Positions 1 to 5,972 of a stretch of DNA of 8,482 bases are shown here, one piece after another. Both the position numbers and the translations under genes were made by a program. Source of the DNA: CAWHOW01 sp050013795 (GTDB lineage: Bacteria > Bacteroidota > Bacteroidia > Bacteroidales > CG2-30-32-10); NCBI GenBank assembly GCA_050013795.1, contig JBEKEO010000136.1, positions 1-8,482 of the forward strand. Direction: 5' to 3'. Position 1 is the stretch's first letter. Each line of letters opens with the position of its first letter. The notes under the pieces were generated by a model. The model did not search any database. It worked only from the letters and a program-made list of their open reading frames with translations, and was not told the DNA's origin.

Positions 1-1475
1 GCATTAAGTGTTGCAGTATTTCCCAAACAAATTGATGAAGGACCTGTAATGGTAGGAACGAGGTTTGCGCTTACAGTAACTATACCACTTCCTATTCCGG
101 TACATCCTGAATTAGAACCGGTGACGGTATATGTTGTAGTAACAGTGGGTGAAACTGTAATTGAAGAAGTATTATCCCCTGTGTTCCATACGTAAGAAGT
201 AGCTCCATTTGCCGTTAAAGTAGTCGATTGCCCGATACAAATTGACGGGCTATTCACCGTTACGGTTGGGTTTGTTGAAACAGTTACTGTTGCAGATGTC
301 TGGGTAGTACACCCGGTAGTTGTTGCTGTTACCGTATAAGTAGTAGTTGTAGTAGGACTAACTGTAATGCTCGTAGAGGTACCACCAGGTGGACTACTCC
401 ATTGAAAAGTCGCAGTTGGATCAGTACTGTTTGCCGTAAGTGTAGTTGAACCTCCTCCGCATATTACAGGGTTTAAAGGATTAATAGTAAGCCCAATGCT
501 GTTATTTACAGTCACTGTTGCATCATCTTGTAGTGTAAGTGTACCGCCTGAGCAAAGGGTATAAATTATCTGTGCAGTATATGTGGTTGTGGTTGCAGGG
601 CAGACATTTATTGTTGCATTGTTACTTATAAATGTAGCACCCTGCCACCATGAAATTGTATAATTCGGAGCGCCATTTGGAGTAAACCTCCATGCATCAT
701 TAGTTGCTGTCCATACAGTATTGTTTCTGCCGGGCACAACAGCTGCATTAACACCCGCATCATCCTGAATCCCTTCAATTGCTAAACCGCCATTCCAACC
801 TGCGCAATCAGGTTTGTTCTGAATATAAATCTCAATTACATTTGTATTTTCATAAAGCACAATCATACTTGTAGCATATATTGGAGGAGTTGGGCAACTA
901 CCTGTGCTAACACTACCTGTACCTCCGAAATACGGAACGTCGTAAAAAGAAACAACTAACATTCTGCAAGGAGATGTACCTATAAGTTGATAGTAAATAC
1001 CACCTGAATTAGTAGGGTCAATATCTTGGTATGGGCCCATAATGCTGCATACAGGAAAAGTAGATGTTGGTAATGTTGCTCCGCTGGTTAAAGGCCAGGA
1101 ACAATAGGCACCTGGTACATTCGCTGTTGCATCAAAAGAAAATAGTTCATTTGAACCTATAACAACGGAGTTATATTGGGTTCCATAAAAGCAAAAAGGA
1201 AAAGGAAGTGTTACTACAGGTGCCCATAAATCATCAGTATGTACTAAAACCGCTGTTCCAACATTAAAAGCGGCTGGAGGGGCATAAGGAATTGATGTTA
1301 CGGAATAACTTGTTGTAGCTCCTGTGGCCAGATAAGTGGCAGTAAGGTTTGCACATGGACTTGCACAGGTAACCGTCTGGTCAGGACCTGCATTGATGTT
1401 TGGACAACCGGGTTGTGAATTTACTTTGAATACTGTAAAAATTAACAGTATTATTAAGGGAAAAATATTCTTCAT
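1..1475 (-). CDS. Large secreted modular protein with nidogen-like domain and Ig-like repeats, probable T9SS cargo (3' end outside window)
   Basis: The frame is open from an ATG at 1475 down to the left edge, giving 491 visible residues with no stop; the C-terminus lies outside. Residues 1-20 are a clear Sec signal peptide (MKN start, hydrophobic core LIILLIF, cleavage likely after VNS). Residues about 25-268 form a cysteine-containing domain of the type often found at the start of Bacteroidota surface proteins: an AGPDQTV motif, LPFPFCFYG, VIGSNELFSF and a closing WRFTPNG, resembling a nidogen-like fold. From about residue 270, Ig-like units of 70-75 residues follow, with conserved cysteines at 339, 413 and 483 (xICxGxSTTLTA) and T-rich TTTYTVT strands ending in GC. 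The architecture parallels the complete upstream paralogue at 1929..5483, so a CHU_C sorting domain is expected beyond the edge; that is inference. Role likely adhesion or surface structure; no catalytic motif is seen. Confidence 0.88.
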   Translation of the reverse strand, partial: MKNIFPLIILLIFTVFKVNSQPGCPNINAGPDQTVTCASPCANLTATYLATGATTSYSVTSIPYAPPAAFNVGTAVLVHTDDLWAPVVTLPFPFCFYGTQYNSVVIGSNELFSFDATANVPGAYCSWPLTSGATLPTSTFPVCSIMGPYQDIDPTNSGGIYYQLIGTSPCRMLVVSFYDVPYFGGTGSVSTGSCPTPPIYATSMIVLYENTNVIEIYIQNKPDCAGWNGGLAIEGIQDDAGVNAAVVPGRNNTVWTATNDAWRFTPNGAPNYTISWWQGATFISNNATINVCPATTTTYTAQIIYTLCSGGTLTLQDDATVTVNNSIGLTINPLNPVICGGGSTTLTANSTDPTATFQWSSPPGGTSTSITVSPTTTTTYTVTATTTGCTTQTSATVTVSTNPTVTVNSPSICIGQSTTLTANGATSYVWNTGDNTSSITVSPTVTTTYTVTGSNSGCTGIGSGIVTVSANLVPTITGPSSICLGNTATLN

Positions 1476-1526
1476 AATATATTTATTTTTAGGCTACTTA
1501 TTAAATAAAATGCCTTTAATCGTCAG

Positions 1527-1551
1527 ATATGTAATTTAATTAATTACATAT
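1527..1551. repeat. AT-rich perfect inverted repeat, 10-bp arms
   Basis: ATATGTAATT at 1527..1536 is followed by a 5-base loop and its exact reverse complement at 1542..1551. It lies 52 bases upstream of the minus-strand start at 1475, within the likely promoter or leader region of that gene. The arms have only one G or C each, so it is a poor intrinsic terminator. A protein-binding site or a cruciform is possible; the AT-richness makes chance a fair alternative. Confidence 0.5.
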
Positions 1552-1668
1552 TATCATATACTTATTTTAAATCAACATTATGACGTAATTTATCTGTTAA
1601 GGTTGCCTCAAAAAAGCCTAAAAACATTTATATTTTATTGTTTTCTGCAAATTCATGGGTGTTCCCTG

Positions 1669-1681
1669 ATAAAACGAAGGA
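1669..1681 (+). repeat. Direct repeat copy 1 (ATAAAACGAAGGA)
   Basis: This 13-base sequence is repeated exactly at 1711..1723, with starts 42 bases apart. The shared core AAAACGAA occurs a third time in inverted orientation at 1729..1736. Function unknown. Confidence 0.6.
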
Positions 1682-1710
1682 TATCGGAGAATGTTCTACC
1701 GCTGTCGGTA

Positions 1711-1737
1711 ATAAAACGAAGGAGTAATTTCGTTTTA
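1711..1737. repeat. Direct repeat copy 2 joined to a 9-bp inverted repeat hairpin
   Basis: The second exact copy of ATAAAACGAAGGA (1711..1723) overlaps the left arm of a perfect inverted repeat: TAAAACGAA at 1712..1720, an 8-base loop, and TTCGTTTTA at 1729..1737. Together with 1669..1681 this gives three AAAACGAA boxes, two direct and one inverted, within 70 bases. This could be an operator cluster or part of a structured RNA; the sequence alone does not decide. Confidence 0.55.
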
Positions 1738-1873
1738 AGTACGTTAAGATTGCCTGTTCGAAATACCTGCATGAAATTCGGAGATACAGCCAATCATCAA
1801 GGCTTTCAAAGAATGGTGTATGAAAGCACTTTGTTGGCATTATTTTCCTTGTTTTGCTCAAGTAACTGGTAAC

Positions 1874-1890
1874 AGAAGTATTTTACTTCT
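1874..1890 (-). terminator. Possible weak hairpin after the 1929..5483 gene
   Basis: AGAAGTA (1874..1880), a 3-base loop and TACTTCT (1884..1890) form a perfect 7-bp stem starting 39 bases after the stop codon at 1929. The stem is low in G+C and no clean U-tract follows on the minus strand, so it is only a weak candidate for an intrinsic terminator or an RNA-stabilising hairpin. Confidence 0.25.
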
Positions 1891-1928
1891 ATGTTAATAA
1901 ATGCTTCTTGAAATTTAGCATAAATGCC

Positions 1929-4900
1929 TTATTTCCCTCTCAGCAGCATAACCGCTCCGTGAAGGTTATACTTTACATCATCATATCCCTTGGCAGTAAT
2001 AATATAGTAGTATGTTCCGTCGGAAGCTTCAGCTCCGCTTTCGGTTTTTCCATCCCAGCCTTTATGTACATCCGACCATTCGTATATTTTGTTACCCCAA
2101 CGGTTAAATATCACACAATCAAATGTTGCAATGGCAGTATCTTGCACCATGAATTCATCATTCTTGCCATCCCCGTTTGGAGTAAATACGTTAGGAGCAA
2201 TTATCATTGAATGTATTTCCACTTTAACCAATTCACACGTATCATATTTGCAAGCGCTGTCGCTAACCTGCAAACACACTTTAAAAGTGGTATCAGAAGC
2301 AGCATTATATATATGTGGCGGCGGGTTTGCAGTAGTGTCGATACTTCCATCTCCAAATGTCCAAAAGTAAATATTGGAAGAAGAGTGAGTCCCATTATAG
2401 AAAAAATTAACATTCAAAGGAACATATCCTGAATTGGGCGATGTAGTGAAACTGGCAAAAACATTAGTTTTAATACCAACATGTATAGCGAGTACTTTCT
2501 GGCATCCATTTGAATCGGTAACAGTAAGATCATAAATGCCGTGGCATAAAGTGTCAATATTCTCAGTAGTATGTCCATTGCTCCATAAATAAGTATAGTT
2601 ACCGGTGGAGAATGGAGTACCGCCTGTAACTGCTGATGTAACTTCACCATCGCAGGAATCCCGGCACAGGGCATCAAGGCTGTCAATATAAATATGAAGG
2701 GGTGAAGGTTGAGAAATGTAAAAAGTACGTACAAGCGTACAACCCTTATGATCGGTTATAGTAATAGTATAAATACCTCCGGAAAGATTCATAATATTCT
2801 GAGTGCTGTCGCCATTACTCCAGATATAGTTCCAGGGGTATGTCCCTCCGACAACATTAATGGAAATAGAACCAATATTAGTTCCGGGTCCGCCACACAA
2901 CAGAACGGTATCAGTACCGCCGGCAGCAACATTATAAGTTAATTTAGAAGGTTGTAGTACCTCATCGCATGCTGCATCAGTACAACCATTATGGTCGGTA
3001 AGAGTAACACAATAAAGGCCTGTTCCAACATTGATCAAATTCTGTCCGGTTTGCCCGTTTGACCATAAATATTGATAAGTGGGAGTGCCTCCGGTATCAT
3101 GTGCTGTAATTCCTCCGGTAGTTCCGCCATAACACAAAACTGAATCCGAAATCAAAGCAATACCTAGTTGAGTAGGTTGGGTAATTATTTCAATAGCCGT
3201 AGTTTTACAGCCATTATGGTCCGTGACAATAACACTATCTACCCCTGCTGGTAAATGGGTAGCAGGGTTAGTAGTTTCTGCGTCACTCCATTGATATGAA
3301 TATGATGGAGTACCGCCAGTTGTACTAGCAGTAGCCTGTCCATTACTTTGCCCATGACATTTAACAGGTGAAATGCTTGAGATCGTACTAATTAATGGAT
3401 CCGGTTGATCGACTGTAACTGTCATTGCTTTTATACACCCGGTAGAATCTTCCACCCTTACCGTATATGTACCTGCTGGTAAATTGTATGCTGTTGAAGT
3501 ATGTTGAACAGGAATTGTATTCCAATGATAGAAATAAATACCATCTCCTCCGCTTGCAGAAACAGTAGCCTGTCCATTATGTTGCCCGTAACATAAAACC
3601 GAATCTACATGAACAAGAGCGATTGCCACTGAAGGAATTACGGGTATGGTTACGGTGTCTGTTGAGCAACATCCTGAAATGCTGCTATTGCACACAGTTA
3701 CAGTATAATGTCCGGGTGCAAGCCCCGTTGCAGTTGCAGTAGTCTGGCCGTCACTCCAAGTGTATGTTGTTCCTCCATGAGCTGTTGCGCTGCCATTGCT
3801 TAAATTGCAAGTAGCTTTATGAATATTATCGATGTAGGCAATTGGCTTAGCGATAACATTAACTTTAATAGTAGTATCTGCAAAGCATCCTCCGGCGCTT
3901 CCGGTTACATGATAAATAGTTGTATCAGTAGGACTGGCTATTACAGTTGTTCCTGTAGATGTATTTAAACTTAAAGCAGGTGACCAAACATAATTTGTCG
4001 CTCCGGTAGCAGTTAATGTAGCGCTTCCTCCTGAACAAATTGTTGGGCTTACTGGTGCAACTGATACTGAAAGATGATTCGCCACGTGAACAGTAATAGT
4101 GTCGGTTTGCGAACACCCCCCTGAATATACTGTTACAGTGTAAAGAGTAGTGGCAGTTGGATTAACTGTAGTTGTATCCGTATGAGCTCCATTACTCCAA
4201 TGGTAAGAAAGTGGTGGCGGACCTGTACTGCCCGATGCATTAAGCAACGCAGATGCTCCCGGACAAACAGTTGAAGGCGGACCGGCATTTGCAACCACCG
4301 GAATCACGGTGACATGCGCAAGGGCAATACTGTTGCAACCACCGCTAGCTGTTGCAGTAACCGTATAAGTTGTAGTAACAGTAGGTGAAACATGAATAGT
4401 GGACCCTGTATCGGAATTGCTCCAATTAAAAGTATAAGGAAAACTTGTTGAATCGTGAGCAATAAGAGTTGCTGAGCTGCCAGAACAGATAGAATCCGAA
4501 TTTACTGAAAATCTCACATGTTGAATATCCAATATCGTACGAAGAATAACGTTACAACCGGTTACAGCCGTACATACGCAGGTAACGGTGTCTCCATTTA
4601 CGGCAGGATTAATGATAATTGATTGTGTAGTTTGGGTACCAGACCATAAAGGCGGCGAAGATGTCCATGAATACGCGGCAAAACCTGCAGGAGCTATAAG
4701 CGTATCAGCATTCCCTACACATTGCTGCGATAGCTGGAAGGCTCCACAGGTACAGGCAATGTAAGCATAACCAAAATGCCCCGTGGGAGTACAATCATAT
4801 GCGGTAAATAGTATAGTAATATTTTGTCCAATCCATGGTGATAAATCAATACCAACAGCAGTCCAGTTTTTCCAAAGAACAGAATCAGATTCATATGCAG

Positions 4901-5483
4901 CAGGGTCAGGCAGGCATTCTGTATACCCTGGAAGACCAGAATGAGCCACCACTACATATTTTCCACAAGAGCCACCTATCACAGAATCTGCTGAATTTAC
5001 CACATAAATTGAAAATTTTGGCATTTGATTAAATGTATGATATGTTGGATTTTGAAGAACTACAGCATATTGGTAAGTAAAAATAGCATTTGAAGAAGTT
5101 ACATGCAATGTGTATGCTAATCGTGCAGCATAAGGATAGGATGAATGTGTATAGGCTGCCACCAATCCGCTTCCTAACCTGCAGGAAGAAGTTCCACCGG
5201 GAGGTATAACACTTAACATACCTCCAGTATTGGGGTCTGTTCCAGGGTGATTCATTATGGTTTGAAAGTAAGGACCGGAGGTAAAGGGTCCGGAATTTGG
5301 TGGTCCAATAGTCATAGGTACCTCATAAGTATAATCAGCACCGCCGCTACCGGTAGAATTTGCACCGACTGAGCCGGACCAGTTTGTAAAGTCATTCATT
5401 GAAAAATCAGCATTCACGCATTGGGAATGAACGTTATTGACGAATAAGGGAATGCAGCATAAAAGAATAGCTATTTTTTTCAT
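1929..5483 (-). CDS. Large secreted Ig-like/SprB-repeat/PKD protein with CHU_C type B T9SS sorting domain
   Basis: This 1184-residue protein is complete. Residues 1-20 are a Sec signal peptide (MKKIAILLCC start, cleavage likely at VHS-Q). Residues 21-250 form a cysteine-rich N-terminal domain with NDFTNWSGS near the start and WTAVGIDLSPWIGQNITILF near 207-226, a pattern seen at the start of other Bacteroidota surface proteins and probably a beta-sandwich. Residues 251-545 hold about four Ig-like (CHU_C-associated) units, the clearest with cysteines at 333/383, 407/457 and 483/533. Residues 554-1002 hold six SprB-like units. A PKD domain (WTFGDG at 1041-1046) spans about 1007-1091, and CHU_C (NVFTPNGDGKNDEF, NRWGNKIYEW, DGTYYY) spans 1092-1184. 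Family knowledge: CHU_C directs export by the T9SS and surface attachment or release, and is usually removed. The likely role is adhesion or gliding-associated surface structure; the ligand is unknown and no enzyme domain is visible. Its tandem paralogue starts 453 bases downstream. Confidence 0.95.
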   Translation of the reverse strand: MKKIAILLCCIPLFVNNVHSQCVNADFSMNDFTNWSGSVGANSTGSGGADYTYEVPMTIGPPNSGPFTSGPYFQTIMNHPGTDPNTGGMLSVIPPGGTSSCRLGSGLVAAYTHSSYPYAARLAYTLHVTSSNAIFTYQYAVVLQNPTYHTFNQMPKFSIYVVNSADSVIGGSCGKYVVVAHSGLPGYTECLPDPAAYESDSVLWKNWTAVGIDLSPWIGQNITILFTAYDCTPTGHFGYAYIACTCGAFQLSQQCVGNADTLIAPAGFAAYSWTSSPPLWSGTQTTQSIIINPAVNGDTVTCVCTAVTGCNVILRTILDIQHVRFSVNSDSICSGSSATLIAHDSTSFPYTFNWSNSDTGSTIHVSPTVTTTYTVTATASGGCNSIALAHVTVIPVVANAGPPSTVCPGASALLNASGSTGPPPLSYHWSNGAHTDTTTVNPTATTLYTVTVYSGGCSQTDTITVHVANHLSVSVAPVSPTICSGGSATLTATGATNYVWSPALSLNTSTGTTVIASPTDTTIYHVTGSAGGCFADTTIKVNVIAKPIAYIDNIHKATCNLSNGSATAHGGTTYTWSDGQTTATATGLAPGHYTVTVCNSSISGCCSTDTVTIPVIPSVAIALVHVDSVLCYGQHNGQATVSASGGDGIYFYHWNTIPVQHTSTAYNLPAGTYTVRVEDSTGCIKAMTVTVDQPDPLISTISSISPVKCHGQSNGQATASTTGGTPSYSYQWSDAETTNPATHLPAGVDSVIVTDHNGCKTTAIEIITQPTQLGIALISDSVLCYGGTTGGITAHDTGGTPTYQYLWSNGQTGQNLINVGTGLYCVTLTDHNGCTDAACDEVLQPSKLTYNVAAGGTDTVLLCGGPGTNIGSISINVVGGTYPWNYIWSNGDSTQNIMNLSGGIYTITITDHKGCTLVRTFYISQPSPLHIYIDSLDALCRDSCDGEVTSAVTGGTPFSTGNYTYLWSNGHTTENIDTLCHGIYDLTVTDSNGCQKVLAIHVGIKTNVFASFTTSPNSGYVPLNVNFFYNGTHSSSNIYFWTFGDGSIDTTANPPPHIYNAASDTTFKVCLQVSDSACKYDTCELVKVEIHSMIIAPNVFTPNGDGKNDEFMVQDTAIATFDCVIFNRWGNKIYEWSDVHKGWDGKTESGAEASDGTYYYIITAKGYDDVKYNLHGAVMLLRGK
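1932..2210 (-). other. CHU_C / gliding-motility-associated C-terminal domain (T9SS type B signal)
   Basis: Residues 1092-1184 of the large protein. Characteristic features are IAPNVFTPNGDGKND at the start, the FNRWGNKIYE strand, KGWDGK, DGTYYYIITAKG and a terminal LHGAVMLLRGK. The domain sits at the extreme C-terminus, as expected for a T9SS sorting signal. This is the strongest taxonomic marker in the window, because the T9SS is essentially restricted to Bacteroidota and close relatives. Confidence 0.93.
2478..3824 (-). repeat. Six tandem SprB-like protein repeats (about 70-80 residues each)
   Basis: Residues 554-1002. Each unit opens with a cysteine (VLCYGQHNGQAT, VKCHGQSNGQAT and variants), has GGTPxYxYxWSNGxTT in the middle and ends in GxYxVTVTDxNGC followed by a QP-containing strand. 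The central tryptophans of units 2-6 fall at 654, 732, 807, 888 and 967, a period of 75-81. Unit 1 (554-617) is degenerate with a CC pair at 605-606, and unit 6 carries an extra cysteine (ALCRDSC). The repeats are named after SprB, the gliding adhesin of Flavobacterium; the fold is probably Ig-like beta-sandwich. The DNA copies have diverged, so this is an old protein repeat, not a recent amplification. Confidence 0.85.
3849..4733 (-). repeat. Tandem Ig-like (CHU_C-associated) protein repeats
   Basis: Residues 251-545. Three clear units have opening cysteines at 333, 407 and 483 in the motif (I/V)CxGxSAxLxA, a central W(S) and a TTxYTVT strand closing at GC 383, 457 and 533. A more divergent fourth unit precedes them (C255 to C310, TVTCVCTAVTGC). 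The 74-76 residue period matches the units in the neighbouring partial gene at 1..1475, which supports common ancestry of the two proteins. Confidence 0.75.
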
Positions 5484-5543
5484 AATAAATTATTAAAATG
5501 AATATACCGTTTTTTTTATAATGCAATAAACAAAATAATTCAA

Positions 5544-5551
5544 CAAATATA
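5544..5551 (-). promoter_or_regulatory. Candidate -7 element (TATATTTG) for the secreted-protein gene
   Basis: Read on the minus strand this matches the Bacteroidota -7 consensus TAnnTTTG exactly and lies 61 bases from the ATG at 5483. No TTG is found at the usual 17-23 base spacing; the nearest (complement of 5566..5568) is only 14 bases away. In such AT-rich DNA a chance match is quite possible. Confidence 0.3.
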
Positions 5552-5741
5552 TGATATTATTAATTCAAAATGATAAAATTAATTGAAATATTAAAAATTT
5601 TATTAACGAATTTTTAACTATTTTATACTAAGTACAAAATATCCTTAATTAGTGTATTAAAAATAATTATTATTTATTACTGATTTTTGGAATATTAAGC
5701 TTTGACAAAATTGTCTTACCTCTAAAGTGTGGAATAAATCA

Positions 5742-5759
5742 AAAAGGTTGCAAAAGGTT
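5742..5759 (+). repeat. Short direct repeat AAAAGGTT, one helical turn apart
   Basis: AAAAGGTT occurs at 5742..5749 and 5752..5759, so the copies begin exactly 10 bases apart and would face the same side of the helix. They lie about 160-180 bases upstream of the candidate mutase promoter. This could be a regulator-binding site; the evidence is only the repetition itself. Confidence 0.3.
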
Positions 5760-5921
5760 AAATTATATTTAAATATTCATCATTAGTTTTATGGATTTCT
5801 GCCTTTATACGAGGGAAAAAATTCTGATTATAATAAAAAAACTCAAATCGTACCGAAAGATTGAAAATAAGTCGAAATTTAAAAATATAAACTCAAGCAT
5901 GTTAATAAAAAAATTACATAA

Positions 5922-5953
5922 TTGAGTACAAGCCTTGTAAAGCCTTAAATTTG
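5922..5953 (+). promoter_or_regulatory. Bacteroidota-type promoter for the glmM-like gene
   Basis: TAAATTTG at 5946..5953 matches the -7 consensus TAnnTTTG exactly, and TTG at 5922..5924 serves as the -33 element with a 21-base spacer, inside the accepted range. Transcription would begin near 5959-5961, leaving a leader of only about a dozen bases before the ATG at 5973. No Shine-Dalgarno sequence is present, which is normal in this phylum. Confidence 0.55.
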
Positions 5954-5972
5954 CATAAAACAAACAGGTTTT

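Larger units (their letters stand above)
1476..1928. other. Intergenic spacer between the two tandem secreted-protein genes, with short repeats
   Basis: No convincing gene is present: two overlapping opposite-strand frames (1603..1872 plus, 1628..1861 minus) have no recognisable domain and no codon pattern like the neighbours. The part nearest the downstream gene (1476..1595) is very AT-rich. The part from 1621 to 1860 is about 36% G+C by hand count, against roughly 14% in 5521..5700 of the other large spacer. It contains repeated AAAACGAA boxes, a repeated GTTAAGrTTGCCT motif (1596..1608 and 1743..1755, 12 of 13 identical) and TCGGAGA twice (1684..1690, 1778..1784). It could be a dispersed repeat, a structured leader or a decayed sequence; none can be chosen from this window. 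Confidence 0.6.
5484..5972. other. AT-rich divergent intergenic region
   Basis: This spacer separates the minus-strand secreted-protein gene from the plus-strand mutase gene, so it should hold promoters in both directions. A hand count of 5521..5700 gives about 14% G+C. No open frame of note, tRNA-like fold or insertion sequence is visible. It contains an AT-only 9-bp inverted repeat (TTAAAAATT at 5591..5599 with its complement at 5609..5617), which may be chance, an AAAAGGTT direct repeat and the two promoter candidates listed separately. Confidence 0.7.

Noticed and set aside
1603..1872. Overlapping small frames on both strands (1603..1872 plus, 1628..1861 minus) as possible small genes
   Set aside because: The two overlap almost entirely on opposite strands, neither has a recognisable domain, signal peptide or promoter, and the DNA is dominated by short repeats that do not keep a reading frame.
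2478..3824. Regularly spaced repeats as a possible CRISPR array or recent tandem DNA repeat
   Set aside because: The period of about 225-240 bases is seen at protein level as SprB-like units; the DNA copies are diverged and in frame, with no short identical repeats and unique spacers.
1908..5032. Several 60-106 residue frames on either strand inside the large secreted-protein gene
   Set aside because: They are shadows of the 1184-residue gene, whose domain structure is clear along its whole length.
5415..5483. Lipoprotein signal in the large protein because a cysteine lies near the cleavage site
   Set aside because: The context VHSQC does not fit a lipobox, and cleavage by signal peptidase I before Gln21 is the simpler reading; the paralogue likewise has VNSQ.
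5591..5617. AT-only inverted repeat in the divergent spacer as a terminator
   Set aside because: The arms are entirely A and T, lie between divergent genes where no terminator is needed, and are expected by chance in such sequence.
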